A stretch of 64,000 nucleotides of DNA from Odontocerum albicorne (Eukaryota; Arthropoda; Insecta; Trichoptera; Odontoceridae). The position numbers and the translations under genes were made by a program. Every line of letters starts with the position of its first letter. Within the stretch, counting starts at the first letter, position 1. Location of the stretch: assembly GCA_949825065.1 (NCBI GenBank), contig OX463859.1, positions 4,316,217 to 4,380,216 of the forward strand, in the 5' to 3' direction. Shown in pieces: positions 13,578 to 25,284 of the stretch. The notes below the pieces were generated by a model. It did no database searches, was not told the origin of the DNA, and saw only the letters and a list, made by a program, of their open reading frames with translations.

Positions 13578-14630
13578 AGCAGTTTCGTCTTTTGGGACTA
13601 AGAACCTTTCAAGTTTAATCAATTTTTTTTTTCTGATTTCATATTTTTTCTTACTTATTATTGATAAGCGATATTAATTACCCTCAAATACAAAAAAACA
13701 AGTGTTTTGTGAGTTAAATATTTTTTGCGCATTTTCCTCTATTTAGACTAAGAACGATTCAAGTTTAGTCAATTTTTTTTGTCTGATTTTATATTATTAC
13801 TTACTTATTATTGATAAGCGATATAAATAACCCTCAAATACCAAAAAACAAGCGTTTTGTGAGTTAAATATTTTTTGAGCAGTTTTGTCTTTTAAGACTA
13901 AGAACCTTTCAAGTTTAATCAAAAATTTTTTGTCTGATTTCATATTTTTTCTTACTTATTATTGATAAGCGATATTAATAACCCTCAAATACCAAAAAAC
14001 AAGTGTTTTGCGAGTTTAATATTTTTTGAGCAGTTTCGTCTTTTGGGACTTAGAACCTTTCAAGTTTAATCAATTTTTTTTTGTCTTATTTCATATTATT
14101 TCTTACTTATTATTGATAAGCGATATTAATAACCCTCAAATACCAAAAAACAAGTGTTTTGTGAGTTAAATATTTTTTGAGCAGTTTCGTCTTTTGGGAC
14201 TAAGAACCTTTCAAGTTAAATCAATTTTTTTTTGTCTTATTTCATATTATTTCTTACTTATTATTGATAAGCGATATTAATAACCCTCAAATACCAAAAA
14301 ACAAGTGTTTTGTGAGTTAAATATTTTTTGAGCAGTTACGTCTTTTGGGACTAAGAACCTTTCAAGTTTAATCAATTTTTTTTTTTCTGATTTCATATTT
14401 TTTCTTACTTATTATTGATAAGCGATATTAATTACCCTCAAATACAAAAAAACAAGTGTTTTGTGAGTTAAATATTTTTTGCGCATTTTCCTCTATTTAG
14501 ACTAAGAACGATTCAAGTTTAGTCAATTTTTTTTGTCTGATTTTATATTATTACTTACTTATTATTGATAAGCGATATAAATAACCCTCAAATACCAAAA
14601 AACAAGCGTTTTGTGAGTTAAATATTTTTT
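13578..14630 (+). repeat. Mosaic A-B-C units
   Basis: Short runs of A, B (tatttagac) and C monomers echo 12975-13577 with changes at the diagnostic sites (gcgagtttaat, then a unit pairing ttaaatca with gtcttattt, then a D box with T10). No long match to another block was found by eye and no gene is seen. Confidence 0.6.
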
Positions 14631-16447
14631 GAGCAGTTTTGTCTTTTAAGACTTAGAACCTTTACAGTTTAATCAAAAAAATTTTGTCCGATTTCATATT
14701 TTTTCTTACTTATAATTGATAAGCGATATTAATAACCCTCAAATACCAAAAAAGAAGTGTTTTGCGAGTAAAATATTTTTTGAGCAGTTTCGTCTTTTGA
14801 GACTAAGAACCTTTCAAGTTTAATCAATTTTTTTTTGTCTTATTTCATATTATTTCTTACTTATTATTGATAAGCGATATTAATAACCCTCAAATACCAA
14901 AAAACAAGTGTTTTGTGAGTTAAATATTTTTTGAGCAGTTTCGTCTTTTGGGACTAAGAACCTTTCAAGTTTAATCAATTTTTTTTTTGTCCTATTTCAT
15001 ATTATTTCTTACTTATTATTGATAAGCGATATTAATAACCCTCAAATACCAAAAAACAAGTGTTTTGTGAGTTAAATATTTTTTGAGCAGTTTCGTCTTT
15101 TGGGACTAAGAACCTTTCAAGTTTAATAAATTTTTTTTTGTCTGATTTCATATTTTTTCTTACTTATTATTGATAAGCGATATAAATAACCCTCAAATAC
15201 CAAAAAACAAGTGTTTTGTGAGTTAAATATTTTTTGCGCATTTTTCTCTATTGAGACTAAGAACCTTTCAAGTTTAGTCAATTTTTTTTTGACTGATTTC
15301 ATATTATTACTTACTTATTATTGATAAGCGATATTAATCACCCTCAAATACCAAAAAACAAGTGTTTTGTGAATTAAATAATTTTTTGAGCAGTTTCGTC
15401 TTTTGGGACTAAGAACCTTTCAAGTTAAATCAATTTTTTTTTTGTCCTATTTCATATTATTTCTTACTTATTATTGATAAGCGATATAAATAACCCTCAA
15501 ATACCAAAAAACAAGCGTTTTGTGAGTTAAATATTTTTTGAGCAGTTTTGTCTTTTAAGACTTAGAACCTTTACAGTTTAATCAAAAAAATTTTGTCCGA
15601 TTTCATATTTTTTCTTACTTATAATTGATAAGCGATATTAATAACCCTCAAATACCAAAAAAGAAGTGTTTTGCGAGTAAAATATTTTTTGAGCAGTTTC
15701 GTCTTTTGAGACTAAGAACCTTTCAAGTTTAATCAATTTTTTTTTGTCTTATTTCATATTATTTCTTACTTATTATTGATAAGCGATATTAATAACCCTC
15801 AAATACCAAAAAACAAGTGTTTTGTGAGTTAAATATTTTTAGAGCAGTTTCGTCTTTTGGGACTAAGAACCTTTCAAGTTTAATCAATTTTTTTTTTGTC
15901 CTATTTCATATTATTTCTTACTTATTATTGATAAGCGATATTAATAACCCTCAAATACCAAAAAACAAGTGTTTTGTGAGTTAAATATTTTTTGAGCAGT
16001 TTCGTCTTTTGGGACTAAGAACCTTTCAAGTTTAATAAATTTTTTTTTGTCTGATTTCATATTTTTTCTTACTTATTATTGATAAGCGATATAAATAACC
16101 CTCAAATACCAAAAAACAAGTGTTTTGTGAGTTAAATATTTTTTGCGCATTTTCCTCTATTGAGACTAAGAACCTTTCAAGTTTAGTCAATTTTTTTTTG
16201 ACTGATTTCATATTATTACTTACTTATTATTGATAAGCGATATTAATCACCCTCAAATACCAAAAAACAAGTGTTTTGTGAATTAAATAATTTTTTGAGC
16301 AGTTTCGTCTTTTGGGACTAAGAACCTTTCAAGTTAAATCAATTTTTTTTTGTCTGATTTCACATTTTTTCTTATTTATTATTGATAAGCGATATAAATA
16401 ACCCTCAAATACCAAAAAACAAGTGTTTTGTGAGTTAAATATTTTTT
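14631..16447 (+). repeat. 909-bp (six-monomer) tandem duplication
   Basis: The C-acttag box at 14631 recurs at 15540, followed by the same series: A-gagac, A (gtcctattt), A (tttaataaa), B (gactgattt), A (ttaaatca). The last unit of the first copy, near 15431, is a hybrid that begins 'ttaaatca' and continues 'gtcctattt'. The matching unit of the second copy keeps the usual 'gtctgatttcac'. This fits unequal exchange with its breakpoint in the T-tract. Confidence 0.75.
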
Positions 16448-17952
16448 GAGCAGTTTTGTCTTTTAAGACTAAGAACCTTTACAGTTTAATCAAAAAAATT
16501 TTGTCCGATTTCATATTTTTTCTTACTTATTATTGATAAGCGATATTAATAACCCTCAAATACCAAAAAAGAAGTGTTTTGCGAGTAAAATTTTTTTTGA
16601 GCAGTTTCGTCTTTTGAGACTAAGAACCTTTCAAGTTTAATCAATTTTTTTATGTCTTATTTCATATTATTTCTTACTTATTATTGATAAGCGATATTAA
16701 TAACCCTCAAATACCAAAAAACAAGTGTTTTGTGAGTTAATTATTTTTTGAGCAGTTTCGTCTTTTGGGACTAAGAACCTTTCAAGTTTAATCATTTTTT
16801 TTTTGTCTGATTTCACATTTTTTCTTACTTATTATTGATAAGCGATATAAATAACCCTCAAATACAAAAAAACAAGTGTTTTGTGAGTTAAATATTTTTT
16901 GCACATTTTCCTCTATTGAGACTAAGAACGATTCAAGTTAAGTCAATTTTTTTTGTCTGATTTAATATTATTACTTACTTATTATTGATAAGCGATATTA
17001 ATACCCCTCAAATACCAAAAAACAAGCGTTTTGTGAGTTAAATATTTTTTGAGCAGTTTCGTCTTTTGGGACTAAGAACCTTTCAAGTGTAATCAATTTT
17101 TTTTTGTCTGATTTCATATTTTTTCTTACTTATTATTGATAAGCGATATTAATTACCCTCAAATACAAAAAAACAAGTGTTTTGTGAGTTAAATATTTCT
17201 TGCGCATTTTCCTCTATTGAGACTAAGAACGATTCATGTGTAGTCAATTTTTTTTGTCTGATTTAATATTATTACTTACTTATTATTGATAAGCGATATT
17301 AATACCCCTCAAATACCAAAAAACAAGCGTTTTGTGAGTTAAATATTTTTTGAGCAGTTTCGTCTTTTGGGACTAAGAACCTTTCAAGTGTAATCAATTT
17401 TTTTTTGTCTGATTTCATATTTTTTCTTACTTATTATTGATAAGCGATATTAATTACCCTCAAATACAAAGAAACAAGTGTTTTGTGAGTTAAATATTTT
17501 TTGCGCATTTTCCTCTATTGAGACTAAGAACGATACAAGTTAAGTCAATTTTTTTGTCTGATTTAATATTATTACTTACTTATTATTGATAAGCGATATT
17601 AATACCCCTCAAATACCAAAAAACAAGCGTTTTGTGAGTTAAATATTTTTTGAGCAGTTTCGTCTTATGGGACTAAGAACCTTTCAAGTGTAATCAATTT
17701 TTTTTGTCTGATTTCATATTTTCCCTTACTTATTATTGATAAGCGATATAAATAACCCTCAAATACCAAAAAACAAGTGTTTTGTGAGTTAAATATTTTT
17801 TGAGCAGTTTTGTCTTTAAAGACTAAGAACCTTTCAAGTATAATCAAAAAAATTTTGTCTGATTTCATATTTTTTCTTACTTATTATTGATAACCGATAT
17901 TAATAACCCTCAAATACCAAAAAACAAGTGTTTTGCGACTTAAATATTTTTT
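16448..17952 (+). repeat. HOR-2 short copy ending in the palindrome cassette
   Basis: The order is C, A-gagac, A, B (gcacat), A, B (cttgcgcat), A, B (gatacaag), then cttatgggac and gtctttaaagac. Compared with the unit at 5433, the run A, A-tcctttggg, B after the cttgcgcat monomer is missing, a three-monomer deletion in register. Confidence 0.7.
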
Positions 17953-20366
17953 GAGCAGTTTCGTCTTTTGGGACTTAGAACCTTTCAAGTTTAATCAATT
18001 TTTTTTTGTCTTATTTCATATTATTTCTTACTTATTATTGATAAGCGATATTAATAACCCTCAAATACCAAAAAACAAGTGTTTTGTGAGTTAAATATTT
18101 TTTGAGCAGTTTCGTCTTTTGGGACTAAGAACCTTTCAAGTTTAATCAATTTTTTTTTTCTGATTTCATATTTTTTCTTACTTATTATTGATAAGCGATA
18201 TTAATTACCCTCAAATACAAAAAAACAAGTGTTTTGTGAGTTAAATATTTTTTGCGCATTTTCCTCTATTTAGACTAAGAACGATTCAAGTTTAGTCAAT
18301 TTTTTTTGTCTGATTTTATATTATTACTTACTTATTATTGATAAGCGATATAAATAACCCTCAAATACCAAAAAACAAGCGTTTTGTGAGTTAAATATTT
18401 TTTGAGCAGTTTTGTCTTTTAAGACTTAGAACCTTTCAAGTTTAATCAAAAAATTTTTGTCTGATTTCATATTTTTTCTTACTTATTATTGATAAGCGAT
18501 ATAAATAACCCTCAAATACCAAAAAACAAGTGTTTTGCGAGTTAAATATTTTTTGAGCAGTTTCGTCTTTTGGGACTTAGAACCTTTCAAGTTTAATCAA
18601 TTTTTTTTTGTCTTATTTCATATTATTTCTTACTTATTATTGATAAGCGATATTAATAACCCTCAAATACCAAAAAACAAGTGTTTTGTGAGTTAATTAT
18701 TTTTTGAGCAGTTTCGTCTTTTGGGACTAAGAACCTTTCAAGTTAAATCAATTTTTTTTTTGTCCTATTTCGTATTATTTCTTACTTATTATTGATAAGC
18801 GATATTAATAACCCTCAAATACCAAAAAACAAGTGTTTTGTGAGTTAAATATTTTTTGAGCAGTTTCGTCTTTTGGGACTAAGAACCTTTCAAGTTTAAT
18901 AAATTTTTTTTTGTCTGATTTCATATTTTTTCTTACTTATTATTGATAAGCGATATAAATAACCCTCAAATACCAAAAAACAAGTGTTTTGTGAGTTAAA
19001 TATTTTTTGCGCATTTTCCTCTATTGAGACTAAGAACCTTTCAAGTTTAGTCAATTTTTTTTTGTCTGATTTCATATTATTTCTTACTTACTATTGATAA
19101 GCGATATTAATAACCCCCAAATACCAAAAAACAAGTGTTTTGTGAGTTTAATATTTTTTGAGCAGTTTCGTCTTTTGGGACTTAGAACCTTTCAAGTTTA
19201 ATCAATTTTTTTTTGTCTTATTTCATATTATTTCTTACTTATTATTGATAAGCGATATTAATAACCCTCAAATACCAAAAAACAAGTGTTTTGTGAGTTA
19301 AATATTTTTTGAGCAGTTTCGTCTTTTGGGACTAAGAACCTTTCAAGTTTAATCAATTTTTTTTTTTCTGATTTCATATTTTTTCTTACTTATTATTGAT
19401 AAGCGATATTAATTACCCTCAAATACAAAAAAACAAGTGTTTTGTGAGTTAAATATTTTTTGCGCATTTTCCTCTATTTAGACTAAGAACGATTCAAGTT
19501 TAGTCAATTTTTTTTGTCTGATTTTATATTATTACTTACTTATTATTGATAAGCGATATAAATAACCCTCAAATACCAAAAAACAAGCGTTTTGTGAGTT
19601 AAATATTTTTTGAGCAGTTTTGTCTTTTAAGACTTAGAACCTTTACAGTTTAATCAAAAAAATTTTGTCCGATTTCATATTTTTTCTTACTTATAATTGA
19701 TAAGCGATATTAATAACCCTCAAATACCAAAAAAGAAGTGTTTTGCGAGTAAAATATTTTTTGAGCAGTTTCGTCTTTTGAGACTAAGAACCTTTCAAGT
19801 TTAATCAATTTTTTTTTGTCTTATTTCATATTATTTCTTACTTATTATTGATAAGCGATATTAATAACCCTCAAATACCAAAAAACAAGTGTTTTGTGAG
19901 TTAATTATTTTTTGAGCAGTTTCGTCTTTTGGGACTAAGAACCTTTCAAGTTAAATCAATTTTTTTTTTGTCCTATTTCGTATTATTTCTTACTTATTAT
20001 TGATAAGCGATATTAATAACCCTCAAATACCAAAAAACAAGTGTTTTGTGAGTTAAATATTTTTTGAGCAGTTTCGTCTTTTGGGACTAAGAACCTTTCA
20101 AGTTTAATAATTTTTTTTTTGTCTGATTTCATATTTTTTCTTACTTATTATTGATAAGCGATATAAATAACCCTCAAATACCAAAAAACAAGTGTTTTGT
20201 GAGTTAAATATTTTTTGCGCATTTTCCTCTATTGAGACTAAGAACCTTTCAAGTTTAGTCAATTTTTTTTTGACTGATTTCATATTATTACTTACTTATT
20301 ATTGATAAGCGATATTAATCACCCTCAAATACCAAAAAACAAGTGTTTTGTGAATTAAATAATTTT
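17953..20366 (+). repeat. 1207-bp (eight-monomer) tandem duplication
   Basis: The series A-acttag, A, B (tatttagac), C-acttag, A, A (ttaaatca with gtcctatttcgtatt), A (tttaataa), B begins at 17953 and again at 19160. The rare 'cgtattattt' at 18771 recurs at 19979. The last B monomer differs: near 19080 it reads 'tgatttcatattatttc' with 'cttactattgataag' and 'aacccccaaat', while the second copy has the usual 'gactgatttcatattattac'. Confidence 0.75.
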
Positions 20367-21724
20367 TTGAGCAGTTTCGTCTTTTGGGACTAAGAACCTT
20401 TCAAGTTAAATCAACTTTTTTTTGTCTGATTTCACATTTTTTCTTATTTATTATTGATAAGCGATATAAATAACCCTCAAATACCAAAAAACAAGTGTTT
20501 TGTGAGTTAAATATTTTTTGAGCAGTTACGTATTTTGGGACTAAGAACCTTTACAGTTTAATCAAAAAAATTTTGTCTGATTTCATATTTTTTCTTACTT
20601 ATTATTGATAAGCGATATTAATAACCCTCAAATACCAAAAAACAAGTGTTTTGTGAGTTAAATATTTTTTGAGCAGTTTCGTCTTTTGGGACTAAGAACC
20701 TTTCAAGTTTAATCAATTTTTTTTTGTCTGATTTCATATTTTTTCTTACTTATTATTGATAAGCGATATTAATAACCCTCAAAAACCAAAAAACAAGTGT
20801 TTTGTGAGTTAATTATTTTTTGAGCAGTTTCGTCTTTTGGGACTAAGAACCTTTCAAGTTTAATCAATTTTTTTTTTCTGATTTCATATTTTTTCTTACT
20901 TATTATTGATAAGCGATATTAATTACCCTCAAATACAAAAAAACAAGTGTTTTGTGAGTTAAATATTTTTTGCGCATTTTCCTCTATTAAGACTAAGAAC
21001 GATTCAAGTTTAGTCAATTTTTTTTGTCTGATTTTATATTATTACTTACTTATTATTGATAAGCGATATTAATAACCCTCAAATACCAAAAAACAAGCGT
21101 TTTGTGAGTTAAATATTTTTTGAGCAGTTTCGTCTTTTGGGACTAAGAACCTTTCAAGTGTAATCAATTTTTTTTTGTCTGATTTCATATTTTTTCTTAC
21201 TTATTATTGATAAGCGATATTAATAACCCTCAAATACAAAAAAAACAAGTGTTTTGTGAGTTAAATATTTTTTGCGCATTTTCCTCTATTGAGACTAAGA
21301 ACGATTCAAGTTAAGTCAATTTTTTTTGTCTGATTTCATATTTTTTCTTACTTATTATTGATAAGCGATATTAATACCCCTCAAATACCAAAAAACAAGC
21401 GTTTTGTGAGTTAAATATTTTTTGAGCAGTTTCGTCTTTTGGGACTAAGAACCTTCCAAGTGTAATCAATTTTTTTTTGTCTGATTTCATATTTTTTCTT
21501 ACTTATTATTGATAAGCGATATTAATTACCCTCAAATACAAAAAAACAAGTGTTTTGTGAGTTAAATATTTTTTGCGCATTTTCCTCTATTGAGACTAAG
21601 AACGATACAAGTTAAGTCAATTTTTTTGTCTGATTTAATATTATTACTTACTTATTATTGATAAGCGATATTAATACCCCTCAAATACCAAAAAACAAGC
21701 GTTTTGTGAGTTAAATATTTTTTG
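20367..21724 (+). repeat. HOR-1 fragment joined to B-rich units
   Basis: Units from about 20520 follow HOR-1 monomers 9 to 12 (gttacgtatttt, A, A with ctcaaaaacc, B with tattaagac). After about 21124 the region passes to A (agtgtaatc) and B units of HOR-2 type, ending with the gatacaag B monomer that precedes the cassette. No gene is seen. Confidence 0.65.
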
Positions 21725-22179
21725 AGCAGTTTCGTCTTATGGGACTAAGAACCTTTCAAGTGTAATCAATTTTTTTTTGTCTGATTTCATATTTTCCCTT
21801 ACTTATTATTGATAAGCGATATAAATAACCCTCAAATACCAAAAAACAAGTGTTTTGTGAGTTAAATATTTTTTGAGCAGTTTTGTCTTTAAAGACTAAG
21901 AACCTTTCAAGTATAATCAAAAAAATTTTGTCTGATTTCATATTTTTTCTTACTTATTATTGATAACCGATATTAATAACCCTCAAATACCAAAAAACAA
22001 GTGTTTTGCGACTTAAATATTTTTTGAGCAGTTTCGTCTTTTGGGACTTAGAACCTTTCAAGTTTTATCAATTTTTTTTTGTCTTATTTCATATTATTTC
22101 TTACTTATTATTGATAAGCGATATTAATAACCCTCAAATACCAAAAAACAAGTGTTTTGTGAGTTAAATATTTTTTGAG
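21725..22179 (+). repeat. Palindrome cassette, copy 3
   Basis: The cttatgggac and gtctttaaagac monomers carry the 'tttccctt' variant and are followed by ataaccgatat, gcgactt and an A-acttag unit with 'ttttatc'. This is the same order as at 9199, and it again leads into HOR-1. Confidence 0.75.
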
Positions 22180-24360
22180 CAGTTTCGTCTTTTGGGACTA
22201 AGAACCTTTCAAGTTTAATAAATTTTTTTTTGTCTGATTTCATATTTTTTCTTACTTATTATTGATAAGCGATATTAATCACCCTCAAATACCAAAAAAC
22301 AAGTGTTTTGTGAATTAAATAATTTTTTTGAGCAGTTTCGTCTTTTGGGACTAAGAACCTTTAAAGTTTAATCAATTTTTTTTTGTCTGATTTCACATTT
22401 TTTCTTATTTATTATTGATAAGCGATATAAATAACCCTCAAATACCAAAAAACAAGTGTTTTGTGAGTTAAATATTTTTTGAGCAGTTACGTATTTTGGG
22501 ACTAAGAACCTTTACAGTTTAATCAAAAAAATTTTGTCTGATTTCATATTTTTTCTTACTTATTATTGATAAGCGATATTAATAACCCTCAAATACCAAA
22601 AAACAAGTGTTTTGTGAGTTAAATATTTTTTGAGCAGTTTCGTCTTTTGGGACTAAGAACCTTTCAAGTTTAATCAATTTTTTTTTGTCTGATTTCATAT
22701 TTTTTCTTACTTATTATTGATAAGCGATATTAATAACCCTCAAAAACCAAAAAACAAGTGTTTTGTGAGTTAATTATTTTTTGAGCAGTTTCGTCTTTTG
22801 GGACTAAAAACCTTTCAAGTTTAATCAATTTTTTTTTTCTGATTTCATATTTTTTCTTACTTATTATTGATAAGCGATATTAATTACCCTCAAATACAAA
22901 AAAACAAGTGTTTTGTGAGTTAAATATTTTTTGCGCATTTTCCTCTATTTAGACTAAGAACGATTCAAGTTTAGTCAATTTTTTTGTCTGATTTTATATT
23001 ATTACTTACTTATTATTGATAAGCGATATTAATAACCCTCAAATACCAAAAAACAAGCGTTTTGTGAGTTAAATATTTTTTGAGCAGTTTCGTCTTTTGG
23101 GACTAAGAACCTTTCAAGTGTTATCAATTTTTTTTTTCTGATTTCATATTTTTTCTTACTTATTATTGATAAGCGATATAAATAACCCTCAAATACCAAA
23201 AAACAAGTGTTTTGTGAGTTAAATATTTTTTGAGCAGTTTTGTCTTTTAAGACTAAGAACCTTTCAAGTTTAATCAAAAAATTTTTGTCTGATTTCATAT
23301 TTTTTCTTACTTATTATTGATAAGCGATATTAATAACCCTCAAATACCAAAAAACAAGTGTTTTGCGAGTTAAATATTTTTTGAGCAGTTTCGTCTTTTG
23401 GGACTAAGAACCTTTCAAGTTCAATCAATTTTTTTTTGTCCTATTTCATATTATTTCTTACTTATTATTGATAAGCGATATTAATAACCCTCAAATACCA
23501 AAAAACAAGTGTTTTGTGAGTTAAATATTTTTTGCGCATTTTCCTCCATTGAGACTAAGAACCTTTCAAGTTTAGTCAAATTTTTTTTGTCTGATTTCAT
23601 ATTATTACTTACTTATTATTGATAAGCGATATTAATAACCCTCAAATACCAAAAAACAAGTGTTTTGTGAATTAAATAATTTTTTGAGCAGTTTCGTCTT
23701 TTGGGACTAATAACCTTTCAAGTTAAATCAATTTTTTTTGTCTGATTTCACATTTTTTCTTATTTATTATTGATAAGCGATATACATAATTCTCAAATAC
23801 CAAAAAACAAGTGTTTTGTGAGTTAAATATTTTTTGAGCAGTTTTGTCTTTTAAGACTAAGAACCTTTACAGTTTAATCAAAAAAATTTGTCTGATTTCA
23901 TATTTTTTCTTACTTATTATTGATAAGCGATATTAATAACCCTCAAATACCAAAAAAGAAGTGTTTTGCGAGTTAAATATTTTTTGAGCAGTTTCGTCTT
24001 TTGAGACTCAGAACCTTTCAAGTTAAATCAATTTTTTTTGTCTTATTTCATATTATTTCTTACTTATTATTGATAGGCGATATTAATAACCCTCAAATAC
24101 CAAAAATTAAGTGTTTTGTGAGTTAAATATTTTTTGAGCAGTTTCGTCTTTTGGGACTAAGAACCTTTCAAGTTTAATAAATTTTTTTTTGTCTGATTTC
24201 ATATTTTTTCTTACTTATTATTGATAAGCGATATTAATAACCCTCAAATACCAAAAAACAAGTGTTTTGTGAGTTAATTATTTTTTGAGCAGTTTCGTCT
24301 TTTGGGACTAAGAACCTTTCAAGTTTAATCAATTTTTTTTTGTCTGATTTCACATTTTTT
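22180..24360 (+). repeat. HOR-1 copy d, lacking monomer 8
   Basis: The order is tttaataaa, ctttaaag, gttacgtatttt, A, A, B (tatttagac), A (agtgttatc), C, then monomers 1 to 5. The 'tttaatcaaa' unit present at 1064 and 9958 is absent between 22331 and 22482. The copy near 49.6 kb lacks it too. The match to that copy ends near 24360. Confidence 0.75.
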
Positions 24361-25284
24361 CTTATTTATTATTGATAAGCGATATAAATAACCCTCAAAT
24401 ACCAAAAAACAAGTGTTTTGTGAGTTGAATATTTTTTGAGCAGTTACGTCTTTTGGGACTAAGAACCTTTACAGTTTAATCAAAAAATTTTTGTCTGATT
24501 TCATATTTTTTCTTACTTATTATTGATAAGCGATATTAATAACCCTCAAATACCAAAAAACAAGTGTTTTGTGAGTTAAATATTTTTTGAGCAGTTTCGT
24601 CTTTTGGGACTAAGAACCTTTCAAGTTTAATCAATTTTTTTTTGTCTGATTTCACATTTTTTCTTATTTATTATTGATAAGCGATATAAATAACCCTCAA
24701 ATACCAAAAAACAAGCGTTTTGTGAGTTAAATATTTTTTGAGGAGTTTTGTCTTTTAAGACTAAGAACCTTTACAGTTTAATCAAAAAATTTTTGTCCGA
24801 TTTCATATTTTTTCTTACTTTTTATTGATAAGCGATATTAATAACCCTCAAATACCAAAAAAGAAGTGTTTTGCGAGTAAAATATTTTTTGAGCAGTTTC
24901 GTCTTTTGAGACTAAGAACCTTTCAAGTTTAATCAATTTTTTTTTGTCTTATTTCATATTCTTTCTTACTTATTATTGATAAGCGATATTAATAACCCTC
25001 AAATACCAAAAAACAAGTGTTTTGTGAGTTAAATATTTTTTGAGCAGTTTCTTCTTTTGGGACTAAGAACCTTTCAAGTTTAATAAATTTTTTTTTGTCT
25101 GATTTCATATTTTTTCTTACTTATTATTGATAAGCGATATAAATAACCCTCAAATACCAAAAAACAAGTGTTTTGTGAGTTAAATATTTTTTGCGCATTT
25201 TCCTCTATTGAGACTAAGAACCTTTCAAGTTTAGTCAATTTTTTTTTGTCTGATTTCATATTATTACTTACTTATTATTGATAA
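24361..25284 (+). repeat. Mosaic leading into HOR-3
   Basis: The order is D (after gagttgaat), A, C with a 'gaggag' box near 24741, A-gagac, A with 'tttcttctttt', B. The D unit resembles those near 28205 and 31675. From about 25135 the sequence matches 51674 onward at an offset of 26539. No gene is seen. Confidence 0.6.
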
